Positions 1 to 5,442 of a DNA stretch of 7,084 bases are shown one piece after another (the first letter of the stretch is position 1; each line of letters starts with the position of its first letter). The DNA is taken from NCBI GenBank assembly GCA_049459795.1, contig JBMUDS010000042.1, positions 1-7,084 of the forward strand, given 5' to 3'. Below the pieces are notes generated by a model, which ran no database searches, was not told the DNA's origin, and saw nothing but the letters and a program-made list of their open reading frames with translations. The translations under genes and the position numbers were made by a program. This DNA is from SYAN01 sp049459795. GTDB lineage: Bacteria; Actinomycetota; Actinomycetes; Nanopelagicales; Nanopelagicaceae.

Positions 1-57
1 TCGATCTTGCTCACATCAGGAATCTATCGCCGAGCGAGCCATCGAATAAGCACTCTT

Positions 58-90
58 CTCCAGTAATACTCCAGATTTACTCCAGTTCTG
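58..90. repeat. Three CTCCAG direct repeats, 11-bp period
   Basis: CTCCAG begins at 58, 69 and 80, exactly 11 bp apart, and the second and third copies are preceded by TA. The spacing is one helical turn, so all copies face the same side of the DNA. This is typical of protein-binding iterons. The period is not a multiple of three, so coding constraint does not explain it. The binding protein is unknown; the LuxR-type product of the next gene is one candidate. Confidence 0.6.
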
Positions 91-141
91 TTCGAGTTCT
101 AATCGGGGGCTTCATGAGTGACGTGCCCCTTCCCTCTTCCA

Positions 142-174
142 TTCCGTGTCCACTTCTGGTCCATTTCTGGTCCA
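142..174. repeat. Second array, GTCCA repeats with 11-bp period
   Basis: TTCTGGTCCA occurs perfectly at 154-163 and 165-174, 11 bp apart. A degenerate copy ending in GTCCA at 148-152 keeps the same phase. The core TGGTCCA is near-palindromic. Together with the CTCCAG array about 70 bp upstream, this makes two helically phased groups of three TCCA-containing boxes in front of the regulator gene. Confidence 0.55.
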
Positions 175-236
175 CCGATTGCCCTTCCCAATTGTCGGAG
201 GTCATTACTAGGGTAAGAGTGCGAGATACGCACAAA

Positions 237-253
237 TAGGTGAATAGCACCTA
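237..253 (+). promoter_or_regulatory. Inverted repeat abutting the LuxR-type start codon
   Basis: TAGGTG (237-242) and CACCTA (248-253) are perfect 6-bp arms around AATAG, and the second arm ends directly before the ATG at 254. The first arm contains the only Shine-Dalgarno-like AGG near this start. In RNA the hairpin would therefore hide the ribosome site or alter its distance from the start. In DNA it could be a dyad operator for autoregulation. Either role is inference. Confidence 0.5.
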
Positions 254-1087
254 ATGACTCCGGTCGGGCGGGGGGTAGTGACGCAATCGCTCTTTCGAAA
301 GGCACAGGGTCTGGTCGAGTTACTTGGACAAGACCCGCTTCGCGCACAAGTCATCAGTTATCTCTCGCGAGAGTTATCACCGGAGAGTGAGCCATGCGCA
401 GTCGCTTTCTTACAACTCTCTCGAGATGGGTTACTTCATGTCGTGATGCATGAAGGTTTCGCTCACTTCGACCCGATGACTGTGACGGATCTCGATATCA
501 ATTCTGATCGCGCCGTCAGTATCGCATTTCGTGACGCGCGAGTAAGGATCTACTCAGAGAGCGAGTTCAGAGGATTTCCGACCGTACTGCCGAAGGATCT
601 CAAGACCTATTGGAATTCTGCCGCCGCGATCCCCATCGGTTTGCAGTCGATGTACTTCATCAACTTTCGAGATGATGTCACTACTTATTCTGACTATGAG
701 GATTTCATACACTGTATCGGTTCACTCTTGACCTCATTCGAATGGGAGTTCAATGCTCGTTTGGGTAAGAAGCAAGATCTCTGGTTCGATGAGAAATCTT
801 TGTCGCTGACTGAACGTGAAGAGCGAATCGTCGAATTAATCCGGTTAGGCAAGACCAACTATGAGATCTCGAAGGAGATGGGCTATAGCGAGTCTTTGAT
901 CCGCCAAGAGACCGTGACCATCTATCGAAAGCTCGGCGTCACCGGTCGCAAGGAGATCATGAAGAAGGATGCGACTCCGAAGCGCGCTGTGAAGAATGCG
1001 ATTCGCGTTGCTATCGCCTTGGCAGGGATCGAAACTTTGGATCCTCTACTGAATATCATCGATTCGATGAATCGATTGATCTATTGA
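254..1087 (+). CDS. LuxR-family transcriptional regulator with N-terminal sensor-like domain
   Basis: This is a DNA-binding regulator of 277 residues. A LuxR/GerE helix-turn-helix occupies about residues 183-234: it opens with SLTEREERIVELI, continues GKTNYEISKEMGYS, and ends in IYRKLGV, the usual recognition-helix tail. Residues 20-170 form an alpha/beta domain resembling GAF-type sensors in its pattern (for example AVSIAFRDARVRIY and WNSAAAIPIG), but I cannot identify a ligand or a receiver-domain aspartate, so it is not a classical response regulator. About 40 residues follow the HTH (basic TPKRAVKNAIR, then a hydrophobic helix), which is unusual because LuxR proteins normally end at the HTH. 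The ATG at 254 gives the full ORF; GTG at 278, after a G-rich run, is an alternative. The phased repeats upstream suggest a regulated, possibly autoregulated promoter. Target genes are unknown. Confidence 0.85.
   Translation: MTPVGRGVVTQSLFRKAQGLVELLGQDPLRAQVISYLSRELSPESEPCAVAFLQLSRDGLLHVVMHEGFAHFDPMTVTDLDINSDRAVSIAFRDARVRIYSESEFRGFPTVLPKDLKTYWNSAAAIPIGLQSMYFINFRDDVTTYSDYEDFIHCIGSLLTSFEWEFNARLGKKQDLWFDEKSLSLTEREERIVELIRLGKTNYEISKEMGYSESLIRQETVTIYRKLGVTGRKEIMKKDATPKRAVKNAIRVAIALAGIETLDPLLNIIDSMNRLIY
1058..1076. repeat. Perfect hairpin at the 3' end of the LuxR-type gene
   Basis: ATCGATTC (1058-1065) and GAATCGAT (1069-1076) are perfect 8-bp arms around a 3-nt GAT loop. The repeat lies just inside the coding end. 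It may help define the 3' end of the transcript, but no T-tract follows, so it is not a standard intrinsic terminator. Confidence 0.45.
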
Positions 1088-1114
1088 TGGCTCGGTTTCC
1101 TACACTTATTCAAC

Positions 1115-1148
1115 ATCGATTATTCAAGATCGATTATTCATCATCGAT
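1115..1148. repeat. ATCGATTATTCA direct repeats between convergent genes
   Basis: ATCGATTATTCA is repeated perfectly at 1115-1126 and 1129-1140 (14-bp period), followed by a third partial ATCGAT at 1143-1148. The repeats cover the 46-bp gap between the two convergent genes and the last codons of the cyclotransferase gene. ATCGAT is itself palindromic, so several small stems are possible. The role is unknown; marking the end of two converging transcripts is a guess. Confidence 0.5.
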
Positions 1149-1583
1149 AGAGGTACGCGATCTGAGCCCGTCGACATAATCACGCGGTGCGCCAGCGATC
1201 TCTGCGGCATCAGCCATGATCCGCAAGTATCGATAACTTGGGAATCCGCCCTCGTAGGAGTTGAGGACGTAGAACCAGCAGAGTTCGCTACCCCAGAGCG
1301 TCTCGACTCGTAGTTTCACCTTCGAATAGAGGCCAAGTTCCGCACCCTCCCATTGATCGAGTGCGAGCTCATCTTCTTCGGTCAAATCGTAGATCGCGAC
1401 GAATACTTCACTTAAAGGATCCTCGACGATCGTTGCGATCGATCCTTCCCATCCGAGTTCATGGCCGCCGAATGTGATCCGCCATCCACGTAGCCATCCA
1501 GTACCTCGATGCGGTGAATGCGGTGCACGAGCCTTCATCTGTTCTGGATCGAGATTAGATCCATAGGCGGCGTAGAGCGTCAC
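1134..1583 (-). CDS. Gamma-glutamylcyclotransferase-like (GGCT/AIG2 family) protein
   Basis: A small protein of 149 residues of the GGCT-like fold. The family converts gamma-glutamyl amino compounds to 5-oxoproline, or cleaves related gamma-glutamyl amines, in the cytoplasm. The substrate-binding signature YGSN is at residues 7-10, close to the start as usual. A glutamate in the QWEGAELGLYSKV segment (E79 or E82) is the likely general base. The C-terminal half (YEGGFPSYRYL, then the AAEIAGAP segment) looks like the usual actinobacterial form. The start is a GTG whose first bases are part of the upstream maf stop codon (GTGA, 1580-1583), so translation is probably coupled to maf. A weak GATGGG lies 6 nt before the GTG. 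It is the last gene of the gtrA-maf operon. The exact substrate cannot be told from sequence. Confidence 0.85.
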   Translation of the reverse strand: MTLYAAYGSNLDPEQMKARAPHSPHRGTGWLRGWRITFGGHELGWEGSIATIVEDPLSEVFVAIYDLTEEDELALDQWEGAELGLYSKVKLRVETLWGSELCWFYVLNSYEGGFPSYRYLRIMADAAEIAGAPRDYVDGLRSRTSIDDE

Positions 1584-2371
1584 TTCGAACCCATCTCATG
1601 CAACGTGCCGGCAGTTGCGATATCGAACCATGGATGACCGAATGAAGTCACTGCCGATCGCACCAATGGAAGTGAAAGTCCGATCACATTCGACCAATCG
1701 CCTTCTATGGAACGGATGAAGGGAGCGCTCAAGCCATCGAGTGTGAATCCGCCTGCGACATGGAGTGGTTCACCCGAATCGACGTAGGACTCGATCTCTT
1801 CGTCGCTCATCGAAGTGAAGTGGACTCGTGTCGTTGCGATATCGGAATACTCGTTGAAAGTATCTCCTGTCTTACTCGAAGCCGAAGCCGAAGCCGAATC
1901 TGCATCCGAGTCCGAATCGCTCCGTATCTCGATGATGCAATGGCCGGTATGGAGCAGTCCACTTTTTCCTGCGACGAGTCGGCATCGTTCGATCGCGTTC
2001 TCGCGCGTCCCTGGTTTTCCGAGCGACCTTCCTTCGAACTCGAATGTCGAATCACATCCGATGACGATCAGATCCCGATTGGCGAAGGCTTGTGAGGCGA
2101 GGATCTCCTTCGCAACGGTATGTGCTTTGACGATCGCAAGGGCGATCACAAGTTCGCTCGGCGAGAGACCGTGATACTCATCGCTCTCTTCGTCTACACC
2201 ACTGACCATGATCGTCGGTTCAATCCCGACCATCCGTAGAAGGCGGTGCCTTGAGGGAGATGCGGAGGCGAGGACAACGAGAGGAGATTTACGAAGTGAT
2301 GAAGCAGGGCCGGACGCGTTCGTACTTGCGTTCGTACTTGCGTTCGTATTTGCGTTCACACTGGCACTCAC
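1580..2371 (-). CDS. maf: Maf-family nucleoside triphosphate pyrophosphatase
   Basis: Maf proteins hydrolyse non-canonical or modified NTPs to NMP and pyrophosphate, and some affect septum formation. The product has 263 residues against roughly 190-220 for the family. Family motifs are present: LASASPSRHRLL at 34-45, GCDSTFEFEGRSLGKP at 105-120, AGGFTLDG near 206 and GDWSNVIGLSLPLV at 224-237. The extra length is low-complexity: an N-terminal Asn/Thr/Ala/Ser stretch (7-20) from a 12-bp DNA repeat, and a Ser/Asp/Ala run (151-166) from 6-bp repeats, inserted between the HTGH strand and the following domain half. The catalytic motifs look intact, so I expect activity. The GTG start overlaps the gtrA stop (GTGA, 2368-2371) and has AGAAGGG 9 nt upstream; the stop overlaps the next gene the same way. 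Confidence 0.92.
   Translation of the reverse strand: MSASVNANTNASTNASTNASGPASSLRKSPLVVLASASPSRHRLLRMVGIEPTIMVSGVDEESDEYHGLSPSELVIALAIVKAHTVAKEILASQAFANRDLIVIGCDSTFEFEGRSLGKPGTRENAIERCRLVAGKSGLLHTGHCIIEIRSDSDSDADSASASASSKTGDTFNEYSDIATTRVHFTSMSDEEIESYVDSGEPLHVAGGFTLDGLSAPFIRSIEGDWSNVIGLSLPLVRSAVTSFGHPWFDIATAGTLHEMGSK
1881..1898. repeat. 6-bp tandem repeat inside maf
   Basis: Three perfect GCCGAA units (1881-1898) continue into degenerate copies up to about 1918. On the coding strand they produce alternating Ser-Ala and Ser-Asp dipeptides inside Maf (residues about 151-166). The unit is a multiple of three, so copy-number change keeps the reading frame. Confidence 0.7.
2316..2357. repeat. 12-bp tandem repeat at the maf 5' end
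   Basis: Units of GCGTTCGTACTT start at 2316, 2328 and 2340 (the last with one change), with a partial fourth copy to 2357. On the coding strand they encode repeated Thr-Asn-Ala-Ser tetrapeptides just after the Maf start. They look like slippage products that keep the frame. Confidence 0.75.
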
Positions 2372-2823
2372 GCAGCAGAGCCCTTCTCAGCCGGTAACGT
2401 CTTGGGAAATACCCAGACCCGGTAACTCAAGAATCTGAAGATGGTTCCGATTCCTACCCCGATCACATTCGCCGCGATGTTGTCAGCGAAAGCGGATTCA
2501 AAACCCAAGACATATCGTGAGATGTAGAGGACCCCGGAAGCAATCCCGATCCCGATGCCGTTGATGATGAAGAAGAGGCTGATCTCACGAGACATCGCAC
2601 GCCGGGGACGTTCCTTCCAGGTCCAGAAGCGATTCCCGAAGTAGGCGAGCAGGATCGAGACGGTCCCCGCGATGAGTGAACCCGTCACCGGGCGATCATC
2701 GAGCGGCGAGAAGGGGAAGTGGACTAGGAGATTGAAGAGGACGATATTGACGATGTAAGCGATGCCACCCACGGTGCCGAACTTCATCAATTCGACTCGT
2801 GCGCCCATGATCCGTCGCAACAT
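2368..2823 (-). CDS. GtrA-family membrane protein
   Basis: A 151-residue integral membrane protein of the GtrA/DPMS type, a family linked to flipping of polyprenyl-phosphate-linked sugars or to cell-surface polysaccharide synthesis. Four hydrophobic segments are visible at about 14-35, 48-64, 82-104 and 114-135. The two family signatures are present: YFGNRFWTWK (61-70) after TM2 and RFLSYRVWVF (130-139) at the end of TM4, which resemble each other as expected for a duplicated two-helix unit. The ATG at 2823 places a short basic N-terminus before TM1; no strong ribosome site precedes it. The gene is first in the operon and overlaps maf by GTGA. It is divergent from the PurK-like gene, an arrangement I recall from other actinobacteria (in Mycobacterium a GtrA-like gene faces purK). 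Confidence 0.9.
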   Translation of the reverse strand: MLRRIMGARVELMKFGTVGGIAYIVNIVLFNLLVHFPFSPLDDRPVTGSLIAGTVSILLAYFGNRFWTWKERPRRAMSREISLFFIINGIGIGIASGVLYISRYVLGFESAFADNIAANVIGVGIGTIFRFLSYRVWVFPKTLPAEKGSAA

Positions 2824-2882
2824 GAGTGAAGTCTAAGTGTGGCCACCTTCAATGTGGAGGCGCTCGCAATGCGAGGGAGCCA

Positions 2883-2932
2883 GGAGCATGTTGGAGCATG
2901 TTGGAGTAGCTCGAAGTGGCTCGAAGCAGGCG
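2883..2932. repeat. 10-bp direct repeats, five degenerate units
   Basis: GGAGCATGTT is repeated perfectly at 2883-2892 and 2893-2902. It is followed in the same 10-bp phase by GGAGTAGCTC, GAAGTGGCTC and GAAGCAGGCG. A 10-bp period shifts the frame at each unit, which argues that this is a phased protein-binding array, or a recent duplication, rather than coding sequence. Confidence 0.6.
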
Positions 2933-2945
2933 TAGATTCACGCCT
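2928..2945 (+). promoter_or_regulatory. Inverted repeat next to the PurK-like start codon
   Basis: AGGCGT (2928-2933) and ACGCCT (2940-2945) are perfect 6-bp arms around a 6-nt loop, ending one base before the ATG at 2947. The layout copies that at the LuxR-type gene, where the dyad also ends at the ATG and encloses the nearest AGG. A translational hairpin or an operator are both possible. Confidence 0.45.
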
Positions 2946-2946
2946 C

Positions 2947-3954
2947 ATGCAACCGGAGATCATCGCACTTGGGCGCAGCGATAACCATCCATTGCTGGCA
3001 TCACACGCCCGATCGATCGGAGTTGGCTATCGCGGAATCGAGGCATATGCCGCCTCAGATCTCATGAAGGATGAGCGGGCGCTCATCCGCTGGATCGAAT
3101 CGATCCCGCAGGATGGAGCGGTGATTCTTGCTGCGATCGATGCGAGCGTACCGAGAGCGACGATGAATTCTTTCGCCGCGCTCTTGTCCCGAGAACTTGG
3201 CAAGAGAGGGAACACGAGACTCGTCGTGCGTACCGAGTCACCTCTTCTCTCAGCGAGCGAGCGACGAGATGAGGGTTTCGATCGCGATGCACTTCGAGTC
3301 CTTTCAGTCGCACGTTCACCTCATGGTCAGATCTCGACCTGGCCGATTCTCACTCTCCTTCGCGATGGCAGTCTCAGGATGGAAGATAGAGAGGCAGAAG
3401 GTCAGGAAGAGAGCGAAGAAGTGAGCGAGGAAGAGCTCTCATTTCTCATTGATCAGATCATGAGGGAAGTCACGGAACTCTCGCTCATCGGTGTGATGAA
3501 TTATGTCATCGATCCTATTGATCAATCCATCGTGAGAAGGGAATTCGGTGCATCGACGTACACTGTCTGGAGCGAGAGTGCCTGTTACACATCCATCACC
3601 GAACAGATCGTGAGATCGATTCTCGACCTTCCTCTAGGTGATACGCGCGTGATCGATTACGAAGAGGTCTTCCTAGAAGAAGAGTTCGCTCTTGCTGAAG
3701 TGGAGATCCATGATCCGACGCGTCCACTTCTTCATCTCTACGCACGCAATCCTCGGTTGAAAGTTCGGTACCTGCGGGAAAGTGGAGGCGAAAGTGCTGG
3801 GAGAGATAAAGGTGACGAGGTTTCAAGATTCTCCGCAGTTCGACTATCTCTCTATGCTGCGACTGCAGACGAGGCGCGCCATGAAATGGAGCATGCAAGA
3901 GAGTTCATACGCGGCACTGTCGATGAACATGCCCCCGCGTACTCGCTCTATTGA
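2947..3954 (+). CDS. Degenerate PurK-like (N5-CAIR synthase-related) protein, probable pseudoenzyme
   Basis: A 335-residue product recognisable as derived from PurK, the ATP-grasp enzyme that makes N5-carboxyaminoimidazole ribonucleotide in purine synthesis. Matching segments appear in PurK order: VARSPHGQ followed by a Trp-Pro strand and LLRDG (121-141); LIGVMNYVIDP (180-190, PurK LGVVGVLAVELFE); TSITEQIVRSILDLPLGDT (215-233, PurK TSQFEQHLRAVLDYPLGDS); and LLHLYARNPRLKVR (261-274, PurK HLYGK.ERPGRKVG). Residues 1-80 resemble the N-terminal Rossmann domain but lack GGGQLARM. Missing are the DK..MR and KT.RGGYDGRGV segments that bind ATP; PurK's RPHNSGHWT becomes GASTYTVWSE, and NE/VE metal ligands are not preserved. 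The frame is open, so it is not a plain pseudogene. The start is uncertain: 2947 fits the domain border, while ATG 2869 has a better ribosome site and GTG 2839 is also in frame. No purE follows. Confidence 0.7.
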   Translation: MQPEIIALGRSDNHPLLASHARSIGVGYRGIEAYAASDLMKDERALIRWIESIPQDGAVILAAIDASVPRATMNSFAALLSRELGKRGNTRLVVRTESPLLSASERRDEGFDRDALRVLSVARSPHGQISTWPILTLLRDGSLRMEDREAEGQEESEEVSEEELSFLIDQIMREVTELSLIGVMNYVIDPIDQSIVRREFGASTYTVWSESACYTSITEQIVRSILDLPLGDTRVIDYEEVFLEEEFALAEVEIHDPTRPLLHLYARNPRLKVRYLRESGGESAGRDKGDEVSRFSAVRLSLYAATADEARHEMEHAREFIRGTVDEHAPAYSLY

Positions 3955-5287
3955 TCCCTCCGTCGAAGTTCGGAAGCCAGAGGCAGCCACATTCAGGATG
4001 GTTATGCCAACGCTCTACACGAACGGGTGAGCGTGCTTGCTCATCGTCAATTAGCTGGTCTTGATTGTGGTCACGTGCATGAAGATCGTGGACTAACTGA
4101 TGGCCAAGGAGGAGATGCCCGGCCTGACTAGGTAGTGAGTCGTCTGAAGATCCTTGGGTATTTTCGTCATCGTCACGATGAGCATCGAGCCATGTGGTTG
4201 CATAATGTGCAGCGAGCGCAGCGATGAGATGTGTGGCGATCGTTGGTGGATCGATGACGGGTTTGAGGAAGCGGAGTTGGCGGGTCTGCTCTCTGAAGAA
4301 ATCATTTTCAATCTGATTGAGCTCATAACAGCGTAAACAAGGCGTTCTTCCAGGGATCACTATTGGTCCGATTCTTACCTCTCCTTGGGCATAACCCGGG
4401 ACGATGAAGAAGGTTCGATCCTCAGATAGCCATCTTTGGTGATGATCGGGCCGTGGATAACCAATCGAGATGGTGAGGTTGGCGTTGAAGTCTTCACTGA
4501 GCAGTGGGCTCGTCTCTTCCCGAGGCAAAATCGCACTTCGATGCGCCAACTCCTCGAGGAGATCGATCTTTGCCATACCGATATCTCGTCCATTGAAGAT
4601 AGAAAGACCGAGATCACGATCCGAAATCTGTTCACTCGGTGCATTCGCTTCGTATTGCGAATCCTCAGTCCCTAAGAATCTGATTCGAGTAAATCCAGAA
4701 CCGAAGAGCAGCGCAGCGATCGAGATCGCGATCGGTGAGATCGCATCCTTGTCGGATGTCGCACTGGTATGCGCTCCCTCTTGCGAGATGATGGCGATCG
4801 TTCGCTCTGATCGCTCCTTGAAAGATGTCCCTCGTGGAAGATGGATGCGTTCGATCTCCCGCCGCGTCTCTTTCGTGCGTTTTACGGTGGCTTGAACTCG
4901 TGCTGAGTGGAAGTCGATTAAGGCCTCACTCTCGAGATAGGTCAACAATCTCGAGAAGTCACTCAACGGAATCGACAATGAAGACGCCAACTCGGCAATC
5001 GAACGTGAGCCATCAAGCGCCCTGAGCGCGGTGAAGAGGGAAGGTCGTAACTCCGGGGAGTCGAGTGCGAAGAAGCGAAAATGTCGGGTCACTTCGACGC
5101 CGTGGACGCTCCCGCCGATCCAGATCCGCTCCCCGAGTCTCTCCTCACCGATCGCGATGACTTCGACGCCGGTTGCCAGGGTTGGAAACCGGAGCGGGAG
5201 GGTGTTCGGCGCAATATCTCGCGGGTGGAGCCTGGTGCTGTGTAGGGGGGAGGGTGGAAGTTTCTTTCGTAAGTGATGCGGGCCCAT
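3905..5287 (-). CDS. E1/ThiF-like protein, TOMM cyclodehydratase-related
   Basis: A 460-residue protein resembling actinobacterial ThiF-like or 'TOMM leader-peptide-binding' proteins, relatives of E1 enzymes that partner YcaO in azole peptide synthesis. Residues 85-125 (ALRALDGSRSIAELA...LLTYLESEALI) look like the winged-helix peptide-binding region. Residues 162-205 form the start of a Rossmann-like unit, and 305-370 hold the family signature GPIVIPGRTPCLRCYEL followed by a long helix. CLRC (317-320) and CGC (433-435, in HPECGCLW) supply four cysteines for a zinc site. The GxGxxG nucleotide loop is not seen: after IAIIS comes a polar stretch and SPIAISIAALLFGSGF. The first 30 residues are extra and the ATG at 5287 lacks a clear ribosome site, so a later start is possible. 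No YcaO or precursor peptide gene is in the window. Its end overlaps the convergent PurK-like gene by 50 bp. Confidence 0.75.
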   Translation of the reverse strand: MGPHHLRKKLPPSPLHSTRLHPRDIAPNTLPLRFPTLATGVEVIAIGEERLGERIWIGGSVHGVEVTRHFRFFALDSPELRPSLFTALRALDGSRSIAELASSLSIPLSDFSRLLTYLESEALIDFHSARVQATVKRTKETRREIERIHLPRGTSFKERSERTIAIISQEGAHTSATSDKDAISPIAISIAALLFGSGFTRIRFLGTEDSQYEANAPSEQISDRDLGLSIFNGRDIGMAKIDLLEELAHRSAILPREETSPLLSEDFNANLTISIGYPRPDHHQRWLSEDRTFFIVPGYAQGEVRIGPIVIPGRTPCLRCYELNQIENDFFREQTRQLRFLKPVIDPPTIATHLIAALAAHYATTWLDAHRDDDENTQGSSDDSLPSQAGHLLLGHQLVHDLHARDHNQDQLIDDEQARSPVRVERWHNHPECGCLWLPNFDGGINRASTRGHVHRQCRV

Positions 5288-5350
5288 AGCGCGGGATTCT
5301 GGACTTGCGAAGGGTTGTCATGCTGAGCGCAGCCGCGATTCTGTGGATAG

Positions 5351-5379
5351 GTTATGTAGATCGTTAAGGAAGTTGGCAA
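5351..5379 (-). promoter_or_regulatory. Candidate promoter for the E1-like gene
   Basis: On the minus strand TTGCCA (5379-5374, five of six consensus positions) is followed after 17 bp by CATAAC (5356-5351, four of six). It lies directly after the terminator of the zinc-ribbon gene and would give a leader of roughly 55 nt before the ATG at 5287. This is a sequence match only. Confidence 0.45.
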
Positions 5380-5381
5380 GC

Positions 5382-5423
5382 AAAAGGGCCGCCCTGCTCA
5401 CACGAGCAGAACGGCCCCTCTTT
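5382..5423 (-). terminator. Intrinsic terminator of the DUF5679 gene
   Basis: GGGCCG (5386-5391) pairs with CGGCCC (5412-5417), and CTGCTC (5394-5399) with GAGCAG (5404-5409), separated by a 2x2 internal loop and closed by an ACAC loop. On the minus strand the stem is followed by TTTT (5385-5382), and on the + strand by CTCTTT, so it may work in both directions. It begins about 20 bp past the stop codon of the zinc-ribbon gene. Confidence 0.85.
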
Positions 5424-5442
5424 GAAGCTTTGAGTGGCGGGC

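Larger units (their letters stand above)
1..253. other. Non-coding leader region upstream of the LuxR-type gene
   Basis: I find no convincing gene here. In one + strand frame the first 15 codons run to a TAA at 47-49 and end in SIAERAIE, which could be the last residues of an upstream protein, but the stretch is too short to claim. The rest is dominated by short direct repeats spaced 11 bp apart (58-90 and 142-174) and by an inverted repeat at 237-253. No good -35/-10 pair stands out. The region probably carries the promoter and control sites of the regulator gene that starts at 254. Confidence 0.6.
2824..2946. promoter_or_regulatory. Divergent control region between gtrA and the PurK-like gene
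   Basis: If the PurK-like protein starts at 2947, this 123-bp stretch must hold the promoters of both divergent genes. It contains a palindrome GTGGCCAC (2839-2846), an inverted repeat CTCGC-AAT-GCGAG (2863-2875), five degenerate 10-bp direct repeats (2883-2932) and a hairpin AGGCGT-AGATTC-ACGCCT (2928-2945). No confident -35/-10 pair was found on either strand. Caveat: part of it is an open frame in phase with the downstream gene, with GGAGG at 2856-2860 placed 8 nt before an ATG at 2869. Confidence 0.5.

Noticed and set aside
1760..2174. Open frames on both strands inside the maf gene
   Set aside because: They are shadows in other frames. Maf motifs on the minus strand explain the sequence, and the shadow translations are Ser/Arg-rich without domains.
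2839..3954. Treating the PurK-like gene as a frameshifted pseudogene
   Set aside because: The frame is uninterrupted across all PurK-like segments and the missing motifs are not found in the other frames, so degeneration or deletion within an open gene fits better.
4154..4895. Several + strand open frames across the E1-like gene
   Set aside because: They are antisense to a 460-codon gene with recognisable family motifs and show no motif or ribosome site of their own.
5342..5350. DnaA-box-like CTATCCACA, and TTATCCACC at 6457-6465
   Set aside because: These are single sites with one mismatch each, far apart, one of them in coding sequence. There is no cluster, AT-rich unwinding region or dnaA/dnaN genes to suggest an origin.
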